Counted from the first letter of the stretch, positions 5,975-15,385 are shown. The stretch is 38,290 nucleotides of DNA from Atopobium sp. UBA2090 (GCA_002331575.1 DCZG01000055.1:1-38290), one strand, 5' to 3'. The notes: generated by a model not told the origin, from the sequence alone. A program made the numbers and translations.

Positions 5975-8791
5975 CTACTCCTCGTCGTCGTCATCGTCGT
6001 CGAGAAGGTCGGCCGAGACCTCGTCCTCGTCGCCGATGTCGACGGGCTCCTCCTCGTCAGCATCCTTGGCGCCGGCGGCGGCCAGGTCGAACATGCCCTG
6101 GTTCTCGTCGAGGGCCTTCGGGGCCTTCTTCTTGTGAACGACCATGCGTGCCACGGCGGAGACGTGATCCGACGAGGACATGTTCATGACCTTCACGCCC
6201 TGCGTGGAGCGGCCGAGCTTGGAGACGTCGGACGACTTCACGCGGATGACCACGCCCTCCTCGGAGACAATCATGAGCTCGTGCTGCGGGCCGACGACGC
6301 GGCAGGCGACGAGCTTGCCCTTCTTGGAGGTCATAGCGATCGTGAAGACGCCCTGGCCACCGCGGTTGTGCTCCGGGTACTCGGAGACGGCCGTGCGCTT
6401 GCCGTAGCCGTTCTCGGTGATCACGAACAGGTCGCCCTTGCCGTTGGAGATCTCCATGCCGAGCATCGTGGCGCCCGCCTTGAGCGTGATGCCGCGGACG
6501 CCCGAGGTGTCGCGGCCCATGGGACGCGCGTCGGCCTCGTCGAAGAGGATCGCCTTGCCGTCGGACGAGCAGAGGATGACCTTGTCGCCCTTCCTGACAC
6601 GACGGACGTTGACGAGCTCGTCACCGCTCTTGAGGTGGATGGCGATGATGCCGTCGCGCCTCGTGCGGTCGTACTCCGACATGGCGGTCTTCTTGACCAT
6701 GCCGTCGCGCGTAGCGAACATGAGGAAGTCGTCCTCGGGGAAGTCGCGGCAGGTGATGACGGCCGTGGGATGCTCGCCCTCGGCGAGCGCGAGCACGTTG
6801 ACGACGGCCGAGCCGCGCGCCTGGCGGCTGCCGATGGGCAGCTCGTGCACCTTGAGCCGGTAGACCTTGCCGAAGTTCGTGAAGAACATGACGTAGTCGT
6901 GCGTGGACGCCACGAAGAGGTCCTCGACGAAGTCGTTGTCCTTGAGCGACATGCCCTGGACGCCCTTGCCGCCACGCTTCTGAGAGCGATAGGTCGCAAC
7001 GGGGAGGCGCTTGATGTAGCCGGCGTGCGTGACGGTGACGACCATGTCCTCCTCGGCGATGAGGTCCTCGACGTCGAGGTCCTGGGCGATGACGGAGGAG
7101 ATGGTGGTGCGCCGCTTGTCGCCGAAGCGGGCCGCGATGTCGCGCAGCTCGTCCGCGATGACGGCGAGGATCTTCTCGGGATGGGCGAGCAGGTCCTCGA
7201 AGTACTCGATGTCGCGGTGGAGCTCGGCGATCTCGTCGACGAGCTTCTCGCGCTCGAGGCCGGTCAGGCGCTTGAGGCGCATCTCGAGGATGGCCGTGCC
7301 CTGGACGTCGTCCAGGCCAAAGCGGTCGTTCATGCGCTGCTTGGCCTCGGTGTCGTCACGCGACGAGCGGATGATGTGGACGATCTCGTCGATGTTGTCG
7401 ACGGCGACGAGAAGGCCCTCGAGGATGTGAACGCGCTTCTTGGCCTTGTCGAGGTCATACTCGGTCCTGCGCGTGACAACGTCGACCTGGTGGTCGATGT
7501 AGTAGTGCAGAATCTCGCGGAGGCTCAGCGTGCGCGGCACGCCGTCGACGAGGGCGAGGTCGATGACGCCGAAGTTTGACTGCAGCTGCGTCCTCTTGTA
7601 GAGGTTGTTGAGCACCACCTGCGGGACGGCACCGCTCTTGAGGTCGATGACGATGCGCATGCCCTTGCGGTTGGACTCGTCTCGCATGTCCGAGATGCCC
7701 TCGATCTTCTTCTCGTTGACCGCCTGGGCGATCTTTTCCTGGAGAAGACCTTTGTTGACCTGGTACGGGATCTCGGTGACGACGAGGCGCTGACGCCCGT
7801 TCTTGACCTGCTCGACGTGGACCTTCGCGCGCACGGTGATGGTGCCACGGCCGGTCTCGTAGGCGTCCTTGATGCCGTCGGTGCCCATGATGGTGCCGCC
7901 CGTGGGGAAGTCCGGACCGGGGAGCACGGTCATGAGCTCCTCGGTGGTGACCTCGGGGTTGTCGATCATCATGCAGACGGCCTCGGTGACCTCGTTGAGG
8001 TTGTGAGGCGGGATGTTGGTCGCCATGCCGACGGCGATGCCGTTCGAGCCGTTGACGAGGAGGTTCGGGAACCTCGCGGGTAGGACGGACGGCTCGGTGA
8101 GCGACTCGTCGTAGTTGGGCTGGAGGTCGACGGTCTCCTTGCCGAGGTCCTCGAGCATGGCCATGGCCGCCTTGGTGAGGCGGGACTCCGTGTAACGCAT
8201 GGCTGCGGGGGGATCGCCGTCGATGGAGCCGAAGTTGCCGTGACCATCGATGAGCGGGAGCCTCATCGAGAAGTCCTGGGCCATACGGACCATGGCGTCA
8301 TAGATGGAGGCGTCGCCGTGGGGGTGGTACTTGCCCATGACCTCGCCGACCGTCCACGCCGACTTCTTGTGCGGCTTGGAGGGGACGATGCCCGCCTCGT
8401 TCATGGCGTAGAGGATTCGGCGGTGGACCGGTTTGAGACCGTCGCGGACGTCGGGGAGGGCGCGGGCCACGATGACCGACATCGAGTACTCGAGGAAGGA
8501 CTGCTTCATCTCGGAGGCCATGTCGGTGGGCTTGAGCGTGCCGCCGTGGATGTCGGAGAGGTCGAGGCGCGTGCCTGCCTCGTCGGAGAGCGTGTGGTCG
8601 AGGTCGGCGCCGCCGAGGGCGATTCCGGTCTCCTCGTCGAACTCGTCGTCCTCCGAGTCCTCCTCGTCGCCGCCTACTTCCTCGTCGTCGACGTCCTCGT
8701 CGTCCTCAGTGTCATCGACGTCGTCGACGATGTCGTTCTCGTCGTCGTCCTCGTCGAATCCGCCGTTGTTGCTGTTGTTATCGTCTGCCAC
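5975..8791 (-). CDS. gyrA: DNA gyrase subunit A
   Basis: Cuts and rejoins DNA in the A2B2 gyrase that introduces negative supercoils. The catalytic Tyr is Y200 in AAMRYTE. The quinolone region reads HPHGDASIYD: Ala161 stands where E. coli has Ser83, and Asp165 matches Asp87. The GyrA box KRGGKGV is at about 605-611, followed by the six-bladed C-terminal domain. At 938 residues it is longer than usual because about 85 residues precede the core; the first 55 are almost all Asp, Glu and Asn. The C-terminus also ends in an acidic run. The GTG at 8791 has AAAGG 8 bases upstream. It lies 14 bases after gyrB, so the two are co-transcribed. The acidic ends are encoded by GTC/GTC-like triplet repeats. 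Confidence 0.98.
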   Translation of the reverse strand: MADDNNSNNGGFDEDDDENDIVDDVDDTEDDEDVDDEEVGGDEEDSEDDEFDEETGIALGGADLDHTLSDEAGTRLDLSDIHGGTLKPTDMASEMKQSFLEYSMSVIVARALPDVRDGLKPVHRRILYAMNEAGIVPSKPHKKSAWTVGEVMGKYHPHGDASIYDAMVRMAQDFSMRLPLIDGHGNFGSIDGDPPAAMRYTESRLTKAAMAMLEDLGKETVDLQPNYDESLTEPSVLPARFPNLLVNGSNGIAVGMATNIPPHNLNEVTEAVCMMIDNPEVTTEELMTVLPGPDFPTGGTIMGTDGIKDAYETGRGTITVRAKVHVEQVKNGRQRLVVTEIPYQVNKGLLQEKIAQAVNEKKIEGISDMRDESNRKGMRIVIDLKSGAVPQVVLNNLYKRTQLQSNFGVIDLALVDGVPRTLSLREILHYYIDHQVDVVTRRTEYDLDKAKKRVHILEGLLVAVDNIDEIVHIIRSSRDDTEAKQRMNDRFGLDDVQGTAILEMRLKRLTGLEREKLVDEIAELHRDIEYFEDLLAHPEKILAVIADELRDIAARFGDKRRTTISSVIAQDLDVEDLIAEEDMVVTVTHAGYIKRLPVATYRSQKRGGKGVQGMSLKDNDFVEDLFVASTHDYVMFFTNFGKVYRLKVHELPIGSRQARGSAVVNVLALAEGEHPTAVITCRDFPEDDFLMFATRDGMVKKTAMSEYDRTRRDGIIAIHLKSGDELVNVRRVRKGDKVILCSSDGKAILFDEADARPMGRDTSGVRGITLKAGATMLGMEISNGKGDLFVITENGYGKRTAVSEYPEHNRGGQGVFTIAMTSKKGKLVACRVVGPQHELMIVSEEGVVIRVKSSDVSKLGRSTQGVKVMNMSSSDHVSAVARMVVHKKKAPKALDENQGMFDLAAAGAKDADEEEPVDIGDEDEVSADLLDDDDDDEE

Positions 8792-8805
8792 TGTCTAGCC
8801 TTTCG

Positions 8806-10764
8806 TTAGATGTCGAGGAAGCGGACGTCCTTGGCGTGGGTCTGGATGAAGTCCTTGCGCTTCTCGACCTGGGTGCCCATGAGGTCGGCGACCGCGCGCT
8901 CGGCCGCTAGGGCGTCTTCCATCGTCACCTTGAGGAGGATGCGGTTCTTGGGCTCCATCGTCGTGGACCAGAGCTGCTCGGGGTCCATCTCGCCGAGGCC
9001 CTTGTAGCGCTGGACGGTGTACTTGCTGGAGTCCTCGAACCTGCCGGCCTCGATGGCCAGCTCCTCGTCGGTGTAGATGTACTTGCCGTTCTTGCGGCCC
9101 TTGGGCTTGATCTGGTAGAGCGGCGGCTGGGCCACGTAGATGTAGCCCGCGTCGATCATCGGCCGCATGAAGCGGTAGAAGAAGGTGAGAAGCAGGATGC
9201 GGATGTGGGCGCCGTCGACATCGGCATCGGTCATGATGACGATCTTGTGGTAGCGAGCCTTGTCGAGGTTGAACTCGACGCCCACGCCCGTGCCGATGGC
9301 CGTGATGAGCGAGGTGATGGTGTCGGACGAGAGAGCCCTGTGCTCCTGGACGCGCTCGACGTTCAGAATCTTGCCGCGAAGAGGGAGCACCGCCTGGATG
9401 GAGCGGTCGCGGGCCATCTTGGCCGAACCACCTGCGGAATCGCCCTCGACGATGAAGAGCTCGGTCATCTCTGCGTCACGGACGGAGCAGTCGGCGAGCT
9501 TGCCGGGGAGCGCGGCGCTCTCGAGAAGACCCTTGCGGCGCGTTGCCTGGCGGGCCTTCTGCGCGGCGAGACGGCCCTTGGCCGCCTGACTCGCCTTCTT
9601 GACGATCTCCTTCGCCTGGTTGGGGTGCTCCTCGAGATAGTCGGTGAGCCCGTTGGAGACGATCCTGTTGGTAAGGGTGCGCATGTAGGAGCTGCCGAGC
9701 TTGGCCTTTGTCTGGCCCTCGAACTGCGGGTCCGGCAGCTTGACCGAGATGACCGCCGTGAGACCCTCACGGATGTCGTCACCCGTGAGGTTGGTGTCCT
9801 TCTCCTTGAGGACGCCCTGCTTGCGGGCGTAGTCGTTGATGGCCTTGGTGAGGGCGGTGCGGAAGCCCTCGAGATGCATGCCGCCCTCCTCGGTATAGAT
9901 GTCATTCGCGAACGACAGCGTCCGCTCCGAGTAGCCGGTGTTCCATTGCATGGAGACCTCGACCTCGCCCATCTGGGTCGCAGGGGCGTCGGGGTCGGAC
10001 TTGCCCTCGATGTAGATCGGCTTTGCGAGGCCCGGGAGAACCTCCTTCTCGTCATTGAGATACTTGACAAAGTCGACGATGCCGCCGGAGTAGCAGAACT
10101 CGTCCGTCCTCGGAGTCAGCTCGCGCTCGTCGGTAAGCGTGATCTTGAGGTTCCTGTTGAGGAAGGCCGTCTCCTGGAGGCGGTCGTGCAGGGTGTCGTA
10201 GTTGTAGGTCGTCGTCTCGAAGATGAGCTCATCGGGCCAGAACGTGATGGTGGTGCCCGTCGTCTTGGTTGTGCCGACCTCCTTCATCTTCTCGGCGACC
10301 TTGCCGCGCGCAAACTGCATCTCGTAGATCGTGCCGTCACGCTTGACCTGCACGATGAGCTTGCGCGAGAGGGCGTTGACGACGGAGACGCCGACACCGT
10401 GGAGACCGCCGGACACCTTGTACGCCTGGTTGTCAAACTTGCCGCCGGCATGCAGGATGGTGAGCACGACCTCGAGCGTGGAAATCTTCTTCTGGGGGTG
10501 GAGGCCGACGGGAATGCCGCGGCCGTTGTCCTCGACGGTGATCGAGTTGTCGGGGTGCACGGTGACCTTGATCTTCGTGCAGTAGCCCGCCATGGCCTCG
10601 TCGACGGAGTTGTCCACGATCTCCCACACGAGGTGGTGCAGCCCGGACGCGGAAGTGGTGCCAATGTACATTCCAGGACGCTTGCGCACCGCCTCGAGGC
10701 CCTCGAGGACCTTGATCTCACTCTCGTCGTACGAGTTCGTCTTCTTCTTTGCTGCCACTGTCAT
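8806..10764 (-). CDS. gyrB: DNA gyrase subunit B
   Basis: ATPase subunit of gyrase, 652 residues, the short form without the extra C-terminal insert of enteric GyrB. In order: GHKL ATPase with Glu48 and Asn52 in WEIVDNSVDEA, DNGRGIP (79-85), GGLHGVG (119-125); transducer domain; TOPRIM domain with EGDSAGGSA and the metal-binding DADVDGAH; C-terminal GyrA-contact region with QRYKGLGEM. Two starts are possible. The ATG at 10764 is directly abutted by GAGAGAGG, whereas the GTG at 10758 sits 6 bases from that sequence, so true translation may begin two codons later. It is preceded by dciA and followed at 14 bases by gyrA. Confidence 0.98.
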   Translation of the reverse strand: MTVAAKKKTNSYDESEIKVLEGLEAVRKRPGMYIGTTSASGLHHLVWEIVDNSVDEAMAGYCTKIKVTVHPDNSITVEDNGRGIPVGLHPQKKISTLEVVLTILHAGGKFDNQAYKVSGGLHGVGVSVVNALSRKLIVQVKRDGTIYEMQFARGKVAEKMKEVGTTKTTGTTITFWPDELIFETTTYNYDTLHDRLQETAFLNRNLKITLTDERELTPRTDEFCYSGGIVDFVKYLNDEKEVLPGLAKPIYIEGKSDPDAPATQMGEVEVSMQWNTGYSERTLSFANDIYTEEGGMHLEGFRTALTKAINDYARKQGVLKEKDTNLTGDDIREGLTAVISVKLPDPQFEGQTKAKLGSSYMRTLTNRIVSNGLTDYLEEHPNQAKEIVKKASQAAKGRLAAQKARQATRRKGLLESAALPGKLADCSVRDAEMTELFIVEGDSAGGSAKMARDRSIQAVLPLRGKILNVERVQEHRALSSDTITSLITAIGTGVGVEFNLDKARYHKIVIMTDADVDGAHIRILLLTFFYRFMRPMIDAGYIYVAQPPLYQIKPKGRKNGKYIYTDEELAIEAGRFEDSSKYTVQRYKGLGEMDPEQLWSTTMEPKNRILLKVTMEDALAAERAVADLMGTQVEKRKDFIQTHAKDVRFLDI

Positions 10765-10801
10765 CCTCTCTCATACTGAGCGATGTTCGATAGAATTTTA
10801 C

Positions 10802-10831
10802 GCTTGGCCCATGAATTAAGCCGGGCCAAGC
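10802..10831. other. 9-bp hairpin between dciA and gyrB
   Basis: GCTTGGCCC (10802-10810) pairs with GGGCCAAGC (10823-10831) around a 12-base loop. It lies in the 136-base gap before gyrB. No T-run follows on the minus strand, so it may be a leader structure or attenuator rather than a plain terminator. Confidence 0.45.
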
Positions 10832-10900
10832 AGAAATCGAGCAACATATACAAACTAATAGCGTATGAGAGACGTTCTCGGGCTTTTTGAGCGACGATTT

Positions 10901-11407
10901 TTAAAACCCCGTGCTCTTCTTCTTTTCTCGCCTGTACGAAAGCGCCATCGCCTTAAAAACGTCATCCCTCAAACTCTCCGGAAGCGAGGAGACGCGGTCG
11001 AGAATGTCCTTCTTCTCGGCGTCACTCAAGGGAGGAAGCTCAGTCTCGGGAGTCTCGACGGGGTGGCGCTCGACGGAGGGCCGAATGCGCTCCTTCCTCT
11101 TGTTGAGGAAGAACCTGATGTCGGAGTAGCAGCCGCCCATCGCGGAGAGACGGGCCAGATAGACCTCGCGGTTGGCAGTGAAGTCAACGGCGCGGGTCCG
11201 CGTGTCGACGTAGACGCCCAGCACGGGAGGGGCTCCCGCGACCTTCGACTCCATCACGAAGACGCCCGTGGTGTGCTGTCGCTCGATGTCGCCGTTTGCC
11301 CTGCTCCAGAGATAGCTTGCCCGCTGGTTCTCGCTCACCGCAGCGCGTCCAGCATCGTCAAGCATGCTGGAGAGAAGATCGGAGAGGGAGCTCGTGTCAT
11401 CAGCCAA
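10901..11407 (-). CDS. dciA: DciA-like protein (DUF721), helicase-loading factor
   Basis: About 168 residues. DciA proteins help load or operate the replicative helicase DnaB in bacteria without DnaC/DnaI, and the gene commonly sits between recF and gyrB in Actinobacteria, as here. The core pattern fits DUF721: LWSRANGDIERQH, then VYVDTRTRAVDFTANREVYL and YSDIRFFLNKR. The C-terminal half is charged and probably flexible. The TTG at 11407 is preferred: AAAGGTGG lies 6-7 bases upstream and it overlaps the recF end by 8 bases. A longer frame from an ATG at 11440 has no ribosome-binding site. Confidence 0.8.
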   Translation of the reverse strand: MADDTSSLSDLLSSMLDDAGRAAVSENQRASYLWSRANGDIERQHTTGVFVMESKVAGAPPVLGVYVDTRTRAVDFTANREVYLARLSAMGGCYSDIRFFLNKRKERIRPSVERHPVETPETELPPLSDAEKKDILDRVSSLPESLRDDVFKAMALSYRREKKKSTGF

Positions 11408-12485
11408 AGCGCACCACCTTTGACATAGAGAGGAGATCATCGGAGAAGTAGCCGAGGTTCGTGGTGGTCACGACAGTCTGGATGCCGCGCTGCGCGAACG
11501 AGAGGACCGCCTCTCGACGGTTCTCGTCGAGCTCACTCATGACGTCATCAAGGAGCAGAAGCGGCTGTTCGCCGACGATTTCGGCCGAGAGCAGCACCTC
11601 GGCCATCTTGAGCGCGATGACGACGCTCCTCTGCTGGCCCTGCGACCCAAACAGGCGGGCATCGCGGCCGTCTATCTCAAACGTGATGTCGTCACGATGA
11701 GGTCCGACAGTGGTTTGCTGACGTCGCAGATCATCGGGGCGCACGTCGCGGAGGCGCTCGGCGAGAAGCCCGGCCAGCTCGTCTCTGGTAAGGTCGAAGA
11801 GGTCTGGTCCGAGGCTGCACTCGTAGGAGCAGAACAGCTTCTCGCCGCCACTGATCTGCCCGTATATCTCGGAGACCTTCCCACTCAGACGGGTGAAGAG
11901 CCTCATACGCGCCTGGAGCAGCGTTGCGCCGCCAAGGGCGACGCTCGCGTCCCAGGCGTCGAGGAGCCCGAGGTCGGGAACGTCCTCCTTGAGGAGTCTG
12001 TTTCTCTGTTCGACGGCGCGCAGATAGGCGGCGAGGACCTTCGAGTAGCCCGCGTTCGCCTGCCGCCCGAAGTCGTCTATCTCATCTCGCCTGAAGGACG
12101 CACCACGTTTCACGAGAAACAGGTCATCGGGACAGAAGAGGACGGACATGAGCGTGGCGGGCACCTCAGCCGCCTGGCACTTCTTGCCATTGCGGCTGTA
12201 CTGCCGCTTACCGGGAGCGATGTCACAGGCCATGTCCATGACGCGCCCGTCGCCCTCGAGGTGCAGGGCGATGCGTGCCTCCTCGCACGAGTCGTTGATG
12301 AGCTGTCGCGGCGTGGGGCGTCTGAACGAGTACCCCGCGGTGAGCATCTGCAGCGCCTCCACGGTGTTCGTCTTACCTGCCGCGTTATGCCCGACGAGAA
12401 TCGTCGTGGTGTCGGAGAAGTCCACGCTGTGGCTGTCAAAGCTCCTGAACCCACTCATGAGGAGCCGTTTGGCGAGAAGCCCCAC
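11400..12485 (-). CDS. recF: DNA replication and repair protein RecF
   Basis: SMC-like ATPase that helps load RecA at gaps through RecOR; 361 residues, normal length. Walker A is GHNAAGKTN (32-40), the ABC signature is SQGQQRS (about 275), and Walker B is LLLLDDVMSELD. The start is a GTG one base after the dnaN stop, indicating tight translational coupling. A later in-frame ATG (codon 10, MSGFRSF) is the alternative. It lies in the standard dnaA-dnaN-recF order. Confidence 0.96.
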   Translation of the reverse strand: MGLLAKRLLMSGFRSFDSHSVDFSDTTTILVGHNAAGKTNTVEALQMLTAGYSFRRPTPRQLINDSCEEARIALHLEGDGRVMDMACDIAPGKRQYSRNGKKCQAAEVPATLMSVLFCPDDLFLVKRGASFRRDEIDDFGRQANAGYSKVLAAYLRAVEQRNRLLKEDVPDLGLLDAWDASVALGGATLLQARMRLFTRLSGKVSEIYGQISGGEKLFCSYECSLGPDLFDLTRDELAGLLAERLRDVRPDDLRRQQTTVGPHRDDITFEIDGRDARLFGSQGQQRSVVIALKMAEVLLSAEIVGEQPLLLLDDVMSELDENRREAVLSFAQRGIQTVVTTTNLGYFSDDLLSMSKVVRFG

Positions 12486-12486
12486 G

Positions 12487-13587
12487 CTACATCCGGACCG
12501 GCATGAGGAGGTAGAGGTAGTTGATCTTCCCGTTGGACTTGAACACGCCAGGCTGCATGTTGCTCTGGAGCTCGAGAAGCAGCTCCTTTCGGTCGGATGC
12601 CGCGTTGACGCAGTCGAAGACGTAGTGGTAGTTGAGGGCGATGGCCATGCTCTCGCCGTCCACCTCGACGGGGAGGAACTCGGACGACTCCCCCTGGTCG
12701 GGCGAGCTTGCGGAGAGCTTCATGACCTTGCCGTCCGCGTCGATGTCAAAGCGCACGGAGGAGTTCTGCTGGGCGATGACGGAGACGCGCTTGAGCGCGG
12801 CGGAGAAGGCCTCGACGTCGATCTTCACCGACGTCGCACAGGACGCGGGGAGGAGCTGCTTGTAATTGGGGAAGTTACCCTCGATCTTCTTTGAGACGAA
12901 CGTGGTATCGCCGAACGAGAAGACCACCTGATTTCCCGTGATGCCGATCATGATGGACTCGGTGAGGGACGGCATGCTGAGCACATCGTGGAACACGCCA
13001 CCGGAGACGATGGCCCTGAACGCCTCGCCTGCGGGTGCCTCGACGGACGAGTCGCAGACCGCCAGACGATAGGAGTCCGTCGCGACGAGGCGGATGGTAT
13101 TGTCGTCGACGGTGAGCAGCACGCCCTGGAGAATTGGGCGCGTCGTCTCCTTCGACGTCACCTTGTAGACCTTCTCCACCATCTCGGCGAGGAGCGTGCT
13201 GGGAAGCTCAATCGACTGCTCGGGTTCGATGTCGGGGAAGGCAGACCAGTCGGCGGGGTTGAGCGTGTTAAGCCTGAACGAAGAATGGGCGCAGGTGATG
13301 GAGAGCATCCGCTCGCCGCCGTCGAAGGTGACGGCCACGTCATCGAGCGTCTTCACGATGTTGGTGAGGACCTTGCCGGAGACGACCGTCTCGCCGCTCT
13401 CCTCGACGTTCGCGGGGATGCGGTGACGAATGCTGATCGTGAGGTTGTTCGTCTGGAACTCGAGCGTGCCCGCCTCGGCCTTGATGTAGATACCTGAGAG
13501 CAGCGGAAGGGTGGTGTTCTGACCCATGCCCTTCGATACGACAGAGAGGGCCTTCAGGAGCGAGGACTGGCTTACTGAGAACTTCAT
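12487..13587 (-). CDS. dnaN: DNA polymerase III beta subunit (sliding clamp)
   Basis: 366 residues forming three repeated clamp domains; the dimer encircles DNA and tethers the polymerase. The family N-terminus (MKFSVSQSSLLKALSVVSKG) and C-terminus (YLYLLMPVRM) are both present. AAAGGG lies 7 bases before the ATG. It is separated from dnaA by about 240 bases, which should contain its own promoter, and it is coupled to recF downstream. Confidence 0.98.
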   Translation of the reverse strand: MKFSVSQSSLLKALSVVSKGMGQNTTLPLLSGIYIKAEAGTLEFQTNNLTISIRHRIPANVEESGETVVSGKVLTNIVKTLDDVAVTFDGGERMLSITCAHSSFRLNTLNPADWSAFPDIEPEQSIELPSTLLAEMVEKVYKVTSKETTRPILQGVLLTVDDNTIRLVATDSYRLAVCDSSVEAPAGEAFRAIVSGGVFHDVLSMPSLTESIMIGITGNQVVFSFGDTTFVSKKIEGNFPNYKQLLPASCATSVKIDVEAFSAALKRVSVIAQQNSSVRFDIDADGKVMKLSASSPDQGESSEFLPVEVDGESMAIALNYHYVFDCVNAASDRKELLLELQSNMQPGVFKSNGKINYLYLLMPVRM

Positions 13588-13826
13588 GATCGGCCCTTTC
13601 TATAGGTAGTTCTATATACATTCAAGACCAGTAGTAGTAATAGGTGCTGTCGAGAAGAAGAAAACCACCTCTTGTCACAGGTCATTCTCGGTGAATCCCT
13701 TTTTCAAGACCCTTCATTCGTTCGTCAGCCGTCAACATGACCATAGCTGTAAAAAACTATCTTTACACGCCGAGGGGACTTTTATTGCTTCCCTGACATC
13801 CTTTCGACAGTATTGTCTACAGCACC
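13588..13826. other. dnaA-dnaN spacer
   Basis: A 239-base spacer, AT-richer than the flanking genes, likely holding the dnaN promoter. It contains CTTTCGACA (13801-13809), one base from the TTTTCGACA motif found around the dnaA promoter. I see no clear cluster of standard DnaA boxes here. Confidence 0.4.
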
Positions 13827-15368
13827 CTAGTTATTCTCAACGATGCTGTCCTGAATTCGAGAGACGCGGTCGTAGAAGTTTTTGTCCTGCTTGCGCGCTT
13901 CTTCGACCACGCTGATGCTGTGCTTGACCGTGGCATGGCTCCTGCCGCCGAAGCGCTTCCCGATGTCGGCGAGCGTGGTGTCGGTGAGCTCGCGCGTGAG
14001 CCAGATGGCGACGTGTCGCGGTTCCATGAGCTCCTTGTTCCGCTTGCCTCCCACGAGGTCCTTGTGCGGGATGTCGTAGTAGTTCTCGACGACCTTCTGG
14101 ATCTCGTCGATGGTGACTTGTTTGTGTCCGTTGGGCCACTTCTCCTTGGCGATCTTCAGGATGTCCTCGCGGGAGAAAAGCCGCCCGGCGGTCTCGCACT
14201 GCGCGGCGACGATGAGACACTTCTGGCAGAAGCCCTCGATGACGCGGATGTTCGTGCCCGCTCGCTCGGTCATGAAGCGGAGGTTGTCCTCGCTGATGGT
14301 CGCGGTGAGCGCGCCTATGTGCTCGTTCTTCGCGTCGTCGTTCATCCGCTCGCAGAACGTGCTGATGAGAAGGTATTTGAGCTCGTAGCTCGGGACCTGG
14401 ATGGAGATGGGGAAGCCCGAGTCGAGCCGGCTCGTCACGCGCTCGTCGAAGCCGTCCTTGCCCATGCCGAGCTGCGCGGGAGAACGGTCGGCAGCGAGGA
14501 CGATCTGCTTGCCCTTGGAGATGAGCACGTTGAAGGTGTTGAAGAAGAATTCGAGCGTGCGCGCCGCGCCGGCCATGTTCTGAATGTCGTCGATGATGAG
14601 CACGTCGATGTCGCAGTAGTTCTGTGTGAGGATGTCAGGTGCGCTGCCGTGCTTGTGACCGATGGCGTCCGTGTAGTCGGTGATGAAGTCGGACGCCGTC
14701 TTGTAGACGCAGATGCGCGAGGAGTCGTTCTTCGCGATGTAGTTTTGGATGGCGCGGAGAAGGTGCGTCTTCCCTAGGCCGCTCTTTCCATAGATAAAGA
14801 GTGGGTTGTAACTCTTATTCTCGCCGTTGGCCACCTGGAGTGCCGCCTGATAGGCGAACTTGTTCTCGTCGCCGATGATGAAGCGGTCGAACGTGAGCTT
14901 CGAGTCGTTCTGCGAGATGTCCTCGACCAGGGGGTTGGCCTGTCGGCGGCGCCTCTTCTCGAGCTTGTTCTCCGTCTCGATTTCTTCCTCGTTCCATGCG
15001 TCGTCGTCAAGTACGCGCGCAGGTGTGTGCGACTCGTTCGTGCCGCTCCACTTGGTGACCTGCTCCTGCGAGACCGTCGAGTTTGTCGATACGGGTGATG
15101 GGTCTGGAGCTTTCGCGAACTCGATCGAGAGGGCCATCTTCTCGAAGGCTGCCGTGGTGAGGCACTTCTCTACGACGTTGAGGTTCTTCGACACGGTTTT
15201 GAGGACCAGACGCATGGGAGTCGTCACATAGAGGATGTTGTCCTCTATGCGAACGGGTGTGCAGTTCCTCAACATGGCGAGCACGGCCTCCGGGAGAGAC
15301 TCCTGGGAGAGAAGGTCGAGTGTGTCCTGCCAGAGGGCATCTGCATCAGATTCGAGTGAGAGTTCCAT
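13827..15368 (-). CDS. dnaA: chromosomal replication initiator protein DnaA
   Basis: AAA+ ATPase that binds DnaA boxes and melts the origin. Counting from the outermost ATG at 15407: domain I about 15-95, charged linker 100-170, AAA+ core with Walker A GKSGLGKTH (207-215) and Walker B VLIIDDIQN, then domain IV with RHVAIWLTRELT and GGRSHATVKHSI. I place the start at the ATG at 15368 (MELSLESDADAL, 513 residues). The outer ATG at 15407 lies inside a TATAAT sequence that looks like a -10 element and has no ribosome-binding site. The gene directly upstream on the same strand encodes a GHKL-winged-helix protein. Confidence 0.96.
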   Translation of the reverse strand: MELSLESDADALWQDTLDLLSQESLPEAVLAMLRNCTPVRIEDNILYVTTPMRLVLKTVSKNLNVVEKCLTTAAFEKMALSIEFAKAPDPSPVSTNSTVSQEQVTKWSGTNESHTPARVLDDDAWNEEEIETENKLEKRRRRQANPLVEDISQNDSKLTFDRFIIGDENKFAYQAALQVANGENKSYNPLFIYGKSGLGKTHLLRAIQNYIAKNDSSRICVYKTASDFITDYTDAIGHKHGSAPDILTQNYCDIDVLIIDDIQNMAGAARTLEFFFNTFNVLISKGKQIVLAADRSPAQLGMGKDGFDERVTSRLDSGFPISIQVPSYELKYLLISTFCERMNDDAKNEHIGALTATISEDNLRFMTERAGTNIRVIEGFCQKCLIVAAQCETAGRLFSREDILKIAKEKWPNGHKQVTIDEIQKVVENYYDIPHKDLVGGKRNKELMEPRHVAIWLTRELTDTTLADIGKRFGGRSHATVKHSISVVEEARKQDKNFYDRVSRIQDSIVENN

Positions 15369-15385
15369 AAGCCACATTCCCATGG

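Noticed and set aside
6134..7579. Long frame antisense to gyrA
   Set aside because: Shadow of the strongly biased gyrA codons; gyrA itself is certain.
9205..10779. Long frame antisense to gyrB
   Set aside because: Same reason: reverse of a certain gene, with a shadow-type composition.
13588..13826. dnaA-dnaN spacer as the origin
   Set aside because: Only one near-motif seen, and genes on both sides read the same way; the strand switch is at 16,341-16,681. Not excluded without skew data.
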